Shown: positions 1-12,832 of the stretch, in pieces
How the letters are laid out: each line of letters starts with the position of its first letter
How positions within the stretch are numbered: the first letter of the stretch is position 1
Origin: Zerene cesonia
Taxonomy: Eukaryota > Arthropoda > Insecta > Lepidoptera > Pieridae
Length of the DNA: 64,000 bases
Direction: 5' to 3'
Assembly: GCF_012273895.1 (NCBI RefSeq)
Contig: NC_052104.1
Location: forward strand, 7,936,001-8,000,000
Translations under genes and position numbers: made by a program
The notes under the pieces: model-generated
Seen by the model: only the letters and a program-made list of their open reading frames with translations
Told to the model about the DNA's origin: nothing
Database searches by the model: none

Positions 1-2824
1 TATTTTTGTATTATGTATGTCAAGTCCGATCGAAGGCAGTGAGAAAACGACAGGTGAGCAGATGCATTAAAGTCACTTTCTTGGTTCATTTGTGGCATTT
101 TCGATCGATGGCATATTCATTTATCGTGCATTTTTCATGAAGCTGTACTGTGTTAGTTACTCGAGGTAATAAGGAGTATCAAGATATGATCCCATCAAAA
201 ATACTGCATAGAAAGCTGATGATTATATGCTGTTGTTAATTGTATATACCATTATCCCACCTGAAGGAAAATCGTTAAGAAGGTACGTAAGGCTAAAAGG
301 CCGCTATTAACTAACCCTTAAATAATGGATCAAAAAAACAAAAGTGAAATGCAATTGTCTCATATCCCAAAAAAGGATAGACACTAGCATAGTGTGATTA
401 TCAAAGTAGCTTACCAAGCACGACTTTGCCAGTATGGTCATAGGATAAGAAAGACAGTTTCGAGATTTTCTCCCCATAGTTCTCGTATCCTTTGGAATTC
501 TGGTGTAAATACTATCGTATGTCCTTACTCTGGTCGCAAACTACCTTTGTACTAAACTTGTAGTGAAGATGAGATGGACATACATAGTTACCTACCTCCA
601 CAGCTAACATATTCGAAGTACTGTGTCAAACAAGAAAATACTCATTTATAATATAAGTCGAGATTGTTTTGAAATTGTCAATTCAACCTATCATTAGCCC
701 CATCAGACCTCAATGTGGGTAACAATTTTTTCTATGACAAACTATTTCCAATAACGATAAATATCATTCAAATAACAAATAACTGTATTTACTTAAAAGT
801 GAACAGTTAAATCGTACATACCTCGATGACCGTCAGTACGATAAGATCACTTGATAAGATACGGACTGTAAAATAATTGGGTACATTACCGTACTTTTAG
901 CCTACAATAATACGAAATAAATATATAATTCAACAGGAATTATTAAAAATACTGCTTAATTTTTTTTCCTCATAAAAATAATTATTCTATGTCATTACAA
1001 GAATAAGGGTAGCTTAAATATTTTTCATGTTACCTTCTGTATTATAATCACAAAATAACAAACAAATACAAAACAAACTATTAAATTTGATATTCTTAAA
1101 GCTGAACAGTTGATTTGTTTGTGTGTTTGAACGTTAATCTGAGGAACTACTGAACCAAATTTAAAAATACTTTCATCTTTTAGGTATTTTATACTGAAAT
1201 AAGTAGTTTTTTCTGATGGAGTAGGAAATGTATAGATTTCCTAGGAAATGGGTGGAACGTAATTTTATAGCGATATCAAGAATTGCGTAAATTTCCTAGG
1301 AATTGTATAATAACAGCTTATTACATTTCCAGTCTATACTTACGTACACTACATGATGCCCGAGTGCTATAAGCAACATTTATGTACCACGAGCGAAGCC
1401 GGGGCGGATAGCTAGAATATAAATGGAATGCTCTTTTTATACATACGTTTTCCAATTTAAGAAAATACATACATAATAACAAGCAGTTGGCATTGTTTAT
1501 TTGATGCATAAATGTTATGGACACAGGTTATAAATTATTATAAATTTTATTATGAGTTTGTAACCTGTGACCTATGTTTTTTTGTTTTCTTATTCATAAC
1601 TCCGATGTTTTCAACTTATTGGCCTGATTATTTTTGTGTTTTATGAAACTGTTGTTATTTGGTCCAATTTTAGACACTGGAGTGTAGTCCACTCCGACCT
1701 TACAACAGCGACGTAGGTGTCCTTTTTGTAGAAAATTATATTGTAACTTGATTATTATTTATGATTCCTTCGCATGATTCATATTCGTAGTTATTTTGCC
1801 ATTTTAGTTTAGTCATAAGCATAGTCTATACAAATATTACCTATGGTCAAAAGTAACAGAACAGTGTCCTGAATAATACCGCCGATACAAAAATCAAATT
1901 CAAATGCAGAACAGTTTCCGGTTTTCATCTTTTGAATTATGTACATTAAGGTAGAAATTATCTTAAAAGTTAAAGATAGAATATCTAGATATGATCATAC
2001 AGGAGGTATAAGTGGAATTCAAGAACATTAAAAATGGCCTTGAAACAGTTATAATTATAAAAACGATAAGTCAACGATTATAAGACTTATTTCATGATTA
2101 TTCAGATAATGTCACATAAAACACGTCACTCTCTGTAACTAGAGCAAAAAATATCGAGTCACCGTTTGATCGTTAAAAACAAATTTGTAACATGGACAAT
2201 ACAGAGAAATAGTGTTCCTAAAGTCATGAAGCCGATCTTTAATAAGTATACAAAGTTCAAATTAAATCTATCCGTTTAAAATAGATCAAAATCGAGTCTA
2301 AACGAGTCGGTTACACATAAACATACAGGCAAAAGTAAATTAAAGCACACTGAAAAGCTAACGATTTTTCAGTATCTTCAAAATTCACAGTTTCGAAAGT
2401 GAAATTGAAACGTAATAATGACTACTACATGACTCAAAATTGCATATTACCAGACCTAAGTATCTGTTGACATATGTATATAACGAAAGTGGAAAATCTT
2501 TGAACGAATCCCACACGAGGGTCGCCATTCAAGGGCCAGTCAATGCCGCGTGTAATTGTGATTGTGATCGGGAAAATTAATGATGGAATCTTCGTGCCTT
2601 CATGCGATGTGTAAATATGTCAGACTGAACTAACTGTAATTAATTGATTTGATAGAGATCGAAACGCGACCAGCAGTTTTATCTTCGTTTTTAATATTTA
2701 TTGAACTAAACTTATAGAATATTGATTTGTGGATGTTAGAATATATTTGTAGTCTTCAAAAACGACCCTTAATTTATAAATTTTAATAATGTTAAGCATT
2801 ACTAACTTATCATTTTCATAAGTA

Positions 2825-2895
2825 ACCTCTCGAGCAATGGTTAACGCTTGTGTGTGTGCCGAAGGAGTCTAGGATTCTATCCTAGGACTAAAAAA
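2825..2895 (+). repeat. Possible tRNA-derived SINE head
   Basis: The stretch has an A-box-like TCTCGAGCAATGGTTAACGC followed about 40 bases later by a B-box-like GGATTCTATCCTAGG. It does not fold into a proper tRNA that I can see and has no clear anticodon arm. I read it as a decayed tRNA-derived SINE head rather than a working tRNA gene. Low certainty. Confidence 0.25.
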
Positions 2896-3329
2896 AATTG
2901 TTTAAGTTAACCAGCTACTTGTATACCTAAACGCAAATGTCTCTTCATAAATAATTGTAAAATAAACGAAAGTATACATCAATCAAGCACCTAAAGTTTG
3001 AGTTTGAAAATTAATCATTAACCGCCTTCTTTTTAAACTAATCAATATTTTATTTATTTCTTCTTTCACACAAAAAGCTAAAATATAGGTATGGCTTTAT
3101 AACCATTACGAAAACTATTATCTCTTCCTGTGTTCTTGTGTACATTGTGACACCTGACCAAATAAGTCGATGGTTCTCTAAAATCAATAATCTAATATTA
3201 TGAGTTTTATGTGATGTATCTCTATTGACCCAAATGAAAAGAACGTTCAGGACTAGTATGATATTATGTTATCTGTGTGTTGGAGAATTTTTAATCGAAT
3301 GTTTGTATAATGCATTTATAAATACAATC

Positions 3330-3675
3330 TTTTTTTTTTTTTTTATGTCACAGTCGGCAATGGAGCTGGTGGGACGCCTGATGGTAAGCGCTACCACCGC
3401 CCATAAACATTTGTAGAGACGTAAAGTCGATTACAGACCTTACGCCTTTACAAATGGATTGCCGACTTTAAATTGGGAAGGGATTGAGAAAGGATTTGCG
3501 AGAGGAATAAAGGAAAGGACTGGGAAGGGGAAGGAAAAGGATATGGGCCTCCGGCTCCCCCACTCACCGAACGAAACACAGCAGAATGCTATTTGACGCC
3601 GGTTTTCTGTGGGGGTGTGGTACTTCCCCGGTGCGAGCTGGCCCAATTCGTGCCGAAGCGTGCTCGACTACCACA
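3330..3675 (-). repeat. SINE copy, full length, reverse orientation
   Basis: A copy of the commonest short interspersed element in the window. It begins on this strand with a T run (the poly-A tail in reverse), then TATGTCACAGTCGGCAATGG, and ends with GTGCTCGACTACCACA. The order of blocks matches the copies at 30951, 44468, 52307 and 60115. It carries no coding capacity. It belongs to the subfamily whose middle part reads CATTTGTAGAGACGTAA. Confidence 0.8.
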
Positions 3676-4689
3676 TTTAAAATAAATGCTATATTTGTGT
3701 TTTGATTTTAAAGTCGATTTAGATATCGGGAGTTTCGGATTTCTAAGGTTTCGAACCTGTGGTCTCGTGTGGACACGGGTCGGCGAATGATACATACAGT
3801 TTACAATATCTCACTAAGAGCGGTTAATTAGTGGCTTCTTAGTTTTGTAACAGGTAAAGTATTAGGATACTCCATTTCCCGTGATATGTTAATTCTATTT
3901 GATTTCTCATATTTTTAGTTTCAACGAAAATGCGTAATTTATTTTACTTACATCATTAGGACAAAATAAATTTCCTATATTCAATACCGTCATCATTAGT
4001 CATATGCATATCTTTGATAAATATTTCGAAATTAAAAATATCAGCACATTGTGAGCGCGTTGCATAAAAATTGATATATTATCACACTATTACTCACTGA
4101 TTAGATCGATGCTATAAAAATATCTTCGTCGGTTTGAGGAAAGACACAAAAATGGGCCAATAATTTAGATAAACACATGCAAGTAGCGATAAAACTTGTA
4201 GATAGGCAGTCCCTAAATATGATGGCCCTTACCTTGGATGTTTCAAATCAGTTCCATAAGAATATTAGATTTATTTGATGTGTCGTACTATGAAAACGTC
4301 TCACCAAAATACGTCAGAAAGTGTCCGAGCGGCGTTGTATAAACCATTCATTGAAATTAACATCTTATTTCCTGGCAGTGGTGTTCAAAGTCTTTTGTAC
4401 CACAAATTAGAAAATTTTGCCTGCTTCACGCGTAGGCAGTTTTCCTTCGAAAACATTTTTGAGCGTGATTCTGAGCCTACTTGCTTCTTGTACCCACATC
4501 AATGTTTTGGTTAATTAATTAGTTAGTTACCTTAGAACGCCATCACTAACACACTAATAAATGAGACAGTTTCTTGAAACATCCATATTCTTTGTAAAAA
4601 CAACTATTTATTACACATTTTTAACTAGCGGTCTTCCCCGACTTCGCCCTTGGTACATATTATAATATATGTCACCCAGTAAATATGTA

Positions 4690-4773
4690 GGCTTGTCATC
4701 ATCAGCCCATATATGTTCCCACTGCTGGGACACAGGCCCCCTATGAGGGTTCAGGCCATAATCCACCACGCTG
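4690..4773 (+). repeat. Lepidopteran interspersed repeat cut by gap
   Basis: The block with CATCATCAGCCCATATATG, CCACTGCTGGGACACAGGCC and ATCCACCACGCTG resembles a dispersed repeat common in butterfly and moth genomes; that is recalled knowledge, not a search. It runs straight into the N gap, so repeat content probably caused the assembly break. Confidence 0.5.
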
Positions 4774-5773
4774 NNNNNNNNNNNNNNNNNNNNNNNNNNN
4801 NNNNNNNNNNNNNNNNNNNNNNNNNNNNNNNNNNNNNNNNNNNNNNNNNNNNNNNNNNNNNNNNNNNNNNNNNNNNNNNNNNNNNNNNNNNNNNNNNNNN
4901 NNNNNNNNNNNNNNNNNNNNNNNNNNNNNNNNNNNNNNNNNNNNNNNNNNNNNNNNNNNNNNNNNNNNNNNNNNNNNNNNNNNNNNNNNNNNNNNNNNNN
5001 NNNNNNNNNNNNNNNNNNNNNNNNNNNNNNNNNNNNNNNNNNNNNNNNNNNNNNNNNNNNNNNNNNNNNNNNNNNNNNNNNNNNNNNNNNNNNNNNNNNN
5101 NNNNNNNNNNNNNNNNNNNNNNNNNNNNNNNNNNNNNNNNNNNNNNNNNNNNNNNNNNNNNNNNNNNNNNNNNNNNNNNNNNNNNNNNNNNNNNNNNNNN
5201 NNNNNNNNNNNNNNNNNNNNNNNNNNNNNNNNNNNNNNNNNNNNNNNNNNNNNNNNNNNNNNNNNNNNNNNNNNNNNNNNNNNNNNNNNNNNNNNNNNNN
5301 NNNNNNNNNNNNNNNNNNNNNNNNNNNNNNNNNNNNNNNNNNNNNNNNNNNNNNNNNNNNNNNNNNNNNNNNNNNNNNNNNNNNNNNNNNNNNNNNNNNN
5401 NNNNNNNNNNNNNNNNNNNNNNNNNNNNNNNNNNNNNNNNNNNNNNNNNNNNNNNNNNNNNNNNNNNNNNNNNNNNNNNNNNNNNNNNNNNNNNNNNNNN
5501 NNNNNNNNNNNNNNNNNNNNNNNNNNNNNNNNNNNNNNNNNNNNNNNNNNNNNNNNNNNNNNNNNNNNNNNNNNNNNNNNNNNNNNNNNNNNNNNNNNNN
5601 NNNNNNNNNNNNNNNNNNNNNNNNNNNNNNNNNNNNNNNNNNNNNNNNNNNNNNNNNNNNNNNNNNNNNNNNNNNNNNNNNNNNNNNNNNNNNNNNNNNN
5701 NNNNNNNNNNNNNNNNNNNNNNNNNNNNNNNNNNNNNNNNNNNNNNNNNNNNNNNNNNNNNNNNNNNNNNNNN
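4774..5773. other. Assembly gap (1000 N)
   Basis: Exactly 1000 unknown bases, the usual placeholder for a scaffold join of unknown size. Open frames crossing it are artefacts. Confidence 0.99.
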
Positions 5774-6554
5774 AGCTATGGAGAGCCAGACTAGCGCACG
5801 CGCAGTAGCAACTTGAATTCATTGAAATTCGTGTAAATATAAATACTATGTCTAATTAAGATAATTGTATATGAAATATTTTTTCAACCACTTTGTATTT
5901 ATATTTTGTTCATGATTTGTTTAACCCATCATATGTAACTAATAAATAAAACATAAAAAATTACATATAATTTTTGCATATAGTTTTAATTACTCTCAAC
6001 TTAATAGTTCCGTTTTCACTTCTATCGGCAGTCCCACGACTGCTACTGTTTTTTTTTTAACCTAAGTCATATGTCTGTGATGGTAAGACAAGAAGAATGG
6101 TTGTGTTATGTTGTGTTGTGAATGTGCAAGCCCACAATATCAGAATGAAATCATAAATAATAGACGCGTAGAAAATTTTACTGATAGTAAATAAAGTTAA
6201 AAAAACTGAAAAAGTACTCCATTAACAAATTATCTCACTTTCTTTTTTATTATGAATATGAAGGAATTTATATAATCCTGGTGATGCTCAGTAGGATTAT
6301 AAGATAAATTCATTAAATTATCGGTTCGACACCGAATCTTGATAAGGGTAAAAAGTATGAATTTAAACTGTAAAAGTGGGCCAAAATCGAGTCTAATGAC
6401 CTCGGTTACCTACAATCATACAGGTGAAGCTATTAAAGCGGGTTAAAAACTTTCCCAACTAGATTAATTGTTGCATTTAAATTGATAATTTTTTTAAACC
6501 AAGTTCCCTAATTTATCCTAAATTATTTAGTAAAAAAATTACAGAACTTATTAC

Positions 6555-6830
6555 CTCCAATTCTTCTAAAAACGCGATCTCCTTCTCATCCCTACCGCTA
6601 TCCTCCTTTGTAATTATCCTACCACTTTCACTAACACTCCCAGTTAAATTACCATCAACTTTAAAATCACTCAACATGTGATATGCACTGACACTATGGC
6701 CGTACTTTATCATAACATCGTTTATAGACCGCCCCTTAAACTTTTCCAATGTGTTCACACCACCAGGATGATCGTGTAGGAAGTCCTTTATGTCATAATT
6801 TTTCCCGCCATAACGTACGTTGAAAGCCAT
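6555..6830 (-). CDS. Fatty acid 2-hydroxylase-like, first coding exon (partial)
   Basis: This first coding exon gives 92 residues and ends in phase 0 at a GTAATAAG donor (6554-6553). It encodes an N-terminal cytochrome b5-like haem domain: HPGG at residues 21-24 supplies the first haem-ligand histidine, and KYGHS around residues 42-46 supplies the second. The fit is best to the N terminus of fatty acid 2-hydroxylase, an ER membrane enzyme that makes 2-hydroxy fatty acids for sphingolipids; that family joins this domain to a di-iron hydroxylase with histidine boxes. The start is the ATG at 6830. I could not find the hydroxylase exons, which should lie at lower coordinates. It could instead be another cytochrome b5-domain protein. 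The exon is clear, the name is likely. Confidence 0.75.
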
Positions 6831-8404
6831 GGTGCCGGCTACGGCGTCACACGACGACTGAATTCATGAATATTATCAGTATACTTTTTGTGAGATATCT
6901 GACATGTGTTGTTACTATTCAAGAATTGAATATAATATAATGTTAACGTTAAAAGAGTAATGTTGTATTTTTTATAAATAAAAATAATTCAGTTGTAATT
7001 AAATTTTGAGTCTATGCTTTTGCCAACTCTGAAAAACTTTTCAGGGTATTGTATAATTATTTATATAAGATATGTTATTTCTAATTAATAAATATCCGAT
7101 TAAATTAATGTTTAGGTACATAGACTTTCAGTTAGCCTTGAATTTATTTAGTTTAAAACAATTTCGAAATATAGGTTCATTACGTCCATAGACACCTTAT
7201 CTGCTTATTGAACGCTATATGATTGAGTTAATTACAATTAGTGAAATTGTAGTAGAGACTGAGAGGGGCAGGTAAATTTATAAACAGCTTTAGTAAATAT
7301 TTCCTTTTAAACATTCATGTCGATCTATCTAATAAATTTATATACATATAAGTGTTTACGATAATTATATAAGGTAAATGTTCATCATCTTTGTTTTATT
7401 GGTCGATAATTTTACGGGCGATCAATAATATTCAGACGTTACTGAATTTAATCAAGTGTGTTATCATTCAGTGAGTTAGCATCCTACATTCAAAAGCAGG
7501 GATGGTTTTGGCTGACTGAAATATTAAGAAGCCGAAGTTATTAGAAACGTTTCTCATTCCTATTTGTTATGAATTAGTTTTTAAAACTTCACTTATAAAT
7601 ATTCACCTTTATAAGTAGCCCATCTTGTAGTTCCTAGCCCAGCCCTAGTTCGGATTTTTGTCAACTAGGTTTGGGTTTCAAGAAATCTTAATGTTACCAC
7701 AGATTACGACCAATATCTCTTTTGTTTATTTAGTTTTTACTAGCGAGTGCGAAACCGGGGCGGTTTACATGATACATACATACATGTAAACCTTCCTCTT
7801 AAATCATTCTATAAAAAAATCCCATCAAAATCTGTTGCGTTATTTTAAAGATCTTAGCATACAGACATACTGAGTCTGTATTACAGACGGCGAAAGCGAC
7901 TTTATTCTATACTATGGAGTGATTTTTACATACTTAAATTTTGAATTAATACCTTCATAATATTATGTCGAACGTTCTCGAATCTCATGATATCCATTAT
8001 CTGATTCAGAAACCAAATTATAATGGCATCAAATAAATATAATGGAAATGTATATCATTTACACTGTAATATTTATAAATATATAACAGTATAATAATAC
8101 AAGCTTCTCTGATTCCATAAAGATAAAAAAACTAACATATCTATATTTTTGTTAACTATTGGGCATATAAGAGTAACTTTCTATTCAATAATCTATTCGT
8201 TATATAAGCGAGTGACATTACTTAATCTATCCCTTAGAACCCAATACTTCTTCAATTGCACAGGTAGACAACCACTACACAATGCCTGGTTGGGCATGGT
8301 CTGGTCGGTCCTCATTAATAATGTGACGATATTCAGGTCAAAAAAGCCCAAGTACTGGCACACACAGAAAATGTTCAAGAAAATTTGCAGTTGATTTTCT
8401 TTCT

Positions 8405-8573
8405 AATCCTATAGAGCAACAAACACACAGTTTGTTGCTCTTTCATGCAAAAATTACTGAACCGATTGCAATGAAATTTGGTACGTAGACAGCTGGACAA
8501 CCGGAATAACATATAGGCAACTTTTTATCCCGATATTCTTGCGGGATACGGACTTACGCGGGGCGCAGCTAGT
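8405..8573 (+). repeat. Helitron-like short element, 5' truncated
   Basis: This copy runs from TTGTTGCTCTTTCATGC through ACTGAACCGATTGCAATG and ATCCCGATATTC to GGGCGCAGCTAGT. It lacks the usual 5' start TCCTACTAATATTATAAATG. The ...CTAG|T end and lack of terminal inverted repeats fit non-autonomous Helitron elements of the Lep1 type known from Lepidoptera; the class is an inference. Confidence 0.65.
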
Positions 8574-8728
8574 ATCTACATAAATCTGTAAAAATCAAAG
8601 TACTTTCTATACTCTAAATGTAAACAGAGTACTTAAAATAAACCTAATATTTTCACGAATCCCTAATTTAACTAATAAAGTCCAAGCGTGAAATTGTAAT
8701 TTGTGTGGATTAAATAATTTTATATAAT

Positions 8729-8910
8729 ACTAGCTGCATCCGGCAAACGTTGTTCTGCTTTGCTCTTATCATTTAGGTGTGTGAAAAATATATGTTGGCC
8801 GATTCTCAGACCTACCCGATATGCACAAAAAAATTCATCAAAATCGGTCAAGCCGTTTCGGAGGAGTATGGCAACGAAAACTGTGACACGAGAATTTTAT
8901 ATATATAGAT
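8729..8910 (-). repeat. RTE/Helitron-type element, reverse orientation
   Basis: Read on the minus strand, it begins with TATATATAAAATTCTCGTGT, continues CATACTCCTCCGAAACGGC and ends TGCAGCTAGT. The same 5' half occurs at 22093, where it is joined to the 3' end of the other Helitron-like family. The phrase for a target-facing 3' tail (AAAATCGGTCAAGCCGTTTC on this strand) also resembles RTE LINE tails. Confidence 0.55.
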
Positions 8911-9472
8911 AAAGTTAGAAATTTTAAGTAACCCATAATTCAACAATAAATCGATACAGTGCCTGTAGTAAAAGTTAAGCATATCTATTAATTTGTTTAT
9001 GTTTTACTGTAAAAAAACAACCTTGACACCCTTACTTTACAGCCAATTAACATCCCCAGTTACTTTCCGTACTTCTAAAAATGGACAAGCGTGACCGGAA
9101 TACAGACTTCGTGGTAATTTTTAATGACTGAAAATGCAGGTTGTCGGACATCAATTTTCTTTAAAGAGACTTTTTATATATTTAACGAAAATAAAGATAT
9201 ACATTTCACATGAACCTTTTATACATGCCTCGACCAAAGAGCTAAATAAAACAAAGACCTCTATCCTGAAAGCATGCTTAAACCAAAACTAGAAGGTCCA
9301 CTGCATGCTATTTAATAAATAGTTTCTTCATTCAAGATACTATTTATTTGGTTTTCTGTATTATGTATATTTCGTATATTAGATTTTATTTCAATAAATT
9401 TTATATGCTTATTATTTTTGTATAAAATTATATTATTGCTTAATTGAATTCAAATTCAATAATCCACTCTAA

Positions 9473-9905
9473 GGGGCCATCCATAAATTACGTCACACGT
9501 TGATGGGGGGGGAGGGTATCATCTGAATGTGACATTATGTGACAAGTGGCAGGGGGGGATCAAAAGCCTTGTGACGTCACATAATAAAATACTAGAACAC
9601 GAAATTTATATGTGAACAAATAATTCTTAATCTATATTTATTCATAATTTCGCACTCTCGCTATAAGAATATCTTCCGTAACAACATCTGATTCCTAGAG
9701 CCATGTTATAATGCAAGTGAGACACTTAAAAAAAATAAATTATCTGTTTTCTTTTGATTATTTTTAGATACATGCATAAGTTTGAAAAATGTGTGACGTC
9801 ACATTCGGGGGGACGGGGTTCTAAAAATGTGACAACATGTGACAAGGAGTGGGGGAGGGGTCGAAAAGTTCTAAAATTCGCGTGACGTAATTTATGGATG
9901 GCCCC
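9473..9905. mobile_element. MITE, 433 bp, PIF/Harbinger-like
   Basis: The element has perfect 24-bp terminal inverted repeats at 9473-9496 and 9882-9905, starting GGGGCCATCCATAAATTACG. It is flanked on both sides by TAA (9470-9472 and 9906-9908), read as a target site duplication. A TWA duplication and G-rich ends are typical of PIF/Harbinger elements, so this is probably a non-autonomous relative. The interior has G runs, repeated GTGACA blocks and two TGACGTCA palindromes (9572-9579 and 9794-9801). It encodes no protein. Confidence 0.85.
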
Positions 9906-9908
9906 TAA

Positions 9909-12832
9909 GAAATCGTAAACATGAATTATGTTTACGATGGATGGATGGAATTTTACTTATCTGTGGTAATTTTTTTTTATTTTATAAAACCAAAGTTATG
10001 GTTTTCTAACCTAGCTGGCGGGCCACTGAAAAATAATAACTCGTCTAATGAGTATGATGAGAAGGTAGTGTAGGTATGCTACAAGTTACAACTACCATCA
10101 AAGTTTCGAGGCCTCATTAAATTATTTTTTATTAACTAACGTTCCATAAAATGAGAGAGATCCCAATCTATGTTTTTTAAATATTCCCTTCTTTTTTATT
10201 GCCACAATAAAAATTAAACATTTGTTTAGATAAAGTTATCTAAATTAATAATTGAGATCGTAATGTTTAAAGTTAAATCGTGTATAGAGATTAAAGAGAC
10301 TACTTGAGCAGTCAGTTGAGAGCAGAGAGAGCTCAGTGGTTTGAACTTCGGACTTCAATAGAAGTGTGGGGGGTTGATACCGGACAAGTGTAAATAGATT
10401 TTTTTTAACTGCGCTTTATCTACACTATATAGTCACTTTATTATATTATTATGATTTATGAACTAAATTTCCCTGCCGTTTTATTTGTGTCTTATTTACA
10501 TTAATCAACTAAACAATAGTCGCGACGAAATATTACCTAAATTTGAATCCGATTAGTTGCTCAAGCTAGTTTTTACAAAAATTTTACAAAAACAAGTAAA
10601 CAACATGAGTGATTCTATTTAGATTCTATATAATTGAATTACCTATAGTTTATATACTTAGCATAAATATACATTTAAACGTTAAATCTCATCGTGTCTA
10701 GTATTTTTGTAGCTTGTGTGTTATTCTGGTAGATAAGCTGCCTACATCATTGCCGAGTATCAGCGAAATCCCTTCAGTGATTTCAGGGAAAGTAAAAAAC
10801 ATCCATACATTAATATATTCTTACACACTTAAAATCATTCACGTTTCTTAAATACTTACTTCTAAGTAAAAATAAAAATCAATTATTCTGAATTTTCAGC
10901 TTCTAACAAAGGGTACTATGTATAATCTATGATTTATCCACAAATATATAAACGATCATCAAAAGATTGTCGCAGCATATTTATTGCCCACGTGATTCAA
11001 TTAATAATGGCCATTAGGTACTAGATTGCAGCCAGGCGCCACACTTAGTTAATTGATACAGCTAAATAATTAACATTCTACTCCAGTTCAATTAAAACAC
11101 GCTTAACAGATTTCAATTTCATTGTCATGTGCACATACGACATTGGGCAATAAAGAACGCAACTAGATTTGTTTTTTTACTGTTTTCATATATTCATTCA
11201 ATAAGTTCCTGTATTTTTTAATTCATCTTACCTATAGCAAAAAAAGGAAATCTAGAAATAAAACAGTATTTGAGACTCGTCCTCACAACTAAACTGTAAG
11301 TTAAGTTTTGATAAATAAAAATGAACATTTTATGGGGATTAGGTCTAGGGTCTCTATAAAAATCGTTTGTGTTACATAGGTAATATGGTTCAATATGCGT
11401 CGTGGTCGTGATATATAGGTAATATAAAAGGAAAAAAAAAACATAATGAAATATGGTATTGCGCATATCTAATTATTTTTAGTTTTTAGGAAATAAAGAA
11501 TTCAAGGATATAACAAATTGCTTAATATGCAAATTCAAAGTTATTCCGGAAAAAATACTCAATCTATTATATCAGTTCTTATACCTACTTTTTATAAAAT
11601 CACCATGATATATCAGGTATAAAAGCGTACATTTGAAATAAAGAGTTTCTAAATAATATAAATAATAAGTGCATGGATCTTCATTATATCTGATTAGATT
11701 TTTATCTCATATTATGTTAAAGCTTATTATTCACGGCAACAATTTTAAAATGAAATGCTTGTAGTTAACTATTTTATTTAACTATAAGCACAATTTTTAA
11801 AATTGTAAACGATAAAATATTAACTAATGAACAATGAGAAGAGGCGACATCATTGATGGACGACGACGACTCGATACATAATATGTATAAGTGTATACTG
11901 TATAATCTATGACTCGATAGGTACGTTTACTACTTACAGTGCGTTCAAACTTTATCGTAAATTATGTCGTCGGTTGATACAGTTAAGAGCTCTCCGGTAA
12001 TAAACATAAAAATACAGCTCAACTTAGAAGAGGTTCACCATTTTTTAAATCAGTTAAAGAGACATGTTTTCATGTTTTCGAGATTGGATATTGGGGCATG
12101 ACGATTGAAGTCTTCAAAGCAGGCTCAAGTAAAATTTAGTAAATGCTCAGTTTTTGTGTCTTGTTAGTATTTTTTTTTGTCATATTAGCAATTCGCAACA
12201 GGGTATTAAATATACACATATACGTATTACACTTGTCTTTCAATTACTGGTGAATGAAGAAGAAAGAGTTTAATAGAAAACTTATTTCTATGTTTGTCAA
12301 AACAATCTTTTTTTATATATTTTGAGATTAATTGATTGTTTTGAGAGGTTTCATGTAATTCGACTATCGTAGACTAATTTGCTGTGAACTTTTCAGTTTT
12401 CCATGGTATCTATCTTCCCTTCAACTACTGTCAGTAAATACTAAATTGAATGTTAATATGTCTACGCAGACAGTCCCAGTTCACTCTCTCTTCACCCCTT
12501 TTTTTCTTTTGACTCCGGTTTTTAAATAGTAACTGACTAGTTTTTCGTAGTTTGTTCTCAAAGTTGAAAATTATACCTATTCACCCCATTTTACGGTTCT
12601 CTCATATAGGTAGGTAAAAATTAAAAAAAATAAAATAAAAACGTTAAAATTCTGTTGTCAGTACCCAGTGTATAATCTATGATCTGTACCTGTCAGTGTC
12701 ATTTGTCGCTTGTCATCAAAATAATTGTTTACATTTTTAATTTATACTTATTACATAAAAAAATTGCATTTATATGTGTCGGCACTACTTTAAATATATT
12801 TATTAAATAGGCTATGAAATCATTTTAATGAA
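9909..12832. other. Intergenic upstream of Prim2
   Basis: AT-rich and without visible exons. It holds a possible tRNA-derived SINE head near 10311-10400 and three same-strand copies of TATAATCTATGA at 10921, 11901 and 12671. Confidence 0.6.
10311..10400 (+). repeat. Possible tRNA-derived SINE head
   Basis: An A-box-like AGAGCTCAGTGGTTTGAAC is followed by a B-box-like GGGTTGATACCGG. The spacing is roughly that of a tRNA, but the stems do not pair well. It is more likely a decayed SINE head than a tRNA gene. Confidence 0.3.

Larger units (their letters stand above)
1..4690. other. AT-rich gene-poor stretch
   Basis: I see no convincing exon here on either strand. The stretch holds AT-rich DNA with a few repeat pieces: a short LINE/Helitron-type end around 1380-1415, a possible tRNA-derived remnant near 2825-2895 and a reverse-oriented SINE at 3330-3675. 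Later exons of the fatty acid 2-hydroxylase gene that starts at 6830 on the minus strand should lie at lower coordinates. They could be in this stretch, in the N gap or off the window, but I could not find them. Confidence 0.6.
6831..9472. other. Intergenic, AT-rich, with transposon fragments
   Basis: Upstream side of the fatty acid hydroxylase-like exon. I see no exon. It holds degenerate LINE/Helitron-type pieces at about 7740-7900, 8405-8573 and 8729-8910. Confidence 0.6.

Noticed and set aside
4611..5822. Very long open frames on both strands across N blocks (also at 25104-26407 and 35786-36924)
   Set aside because: They exist only because unknown bases contain no stop codons. The few real residues at their edges match nothing.
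2825..10400. tRNA genes near 2825 and 10311
   Set aside because: Box-like words are present but I cannot pair acceptor and anticodon stems. They are better read as tRNA-derived repeat remnants.
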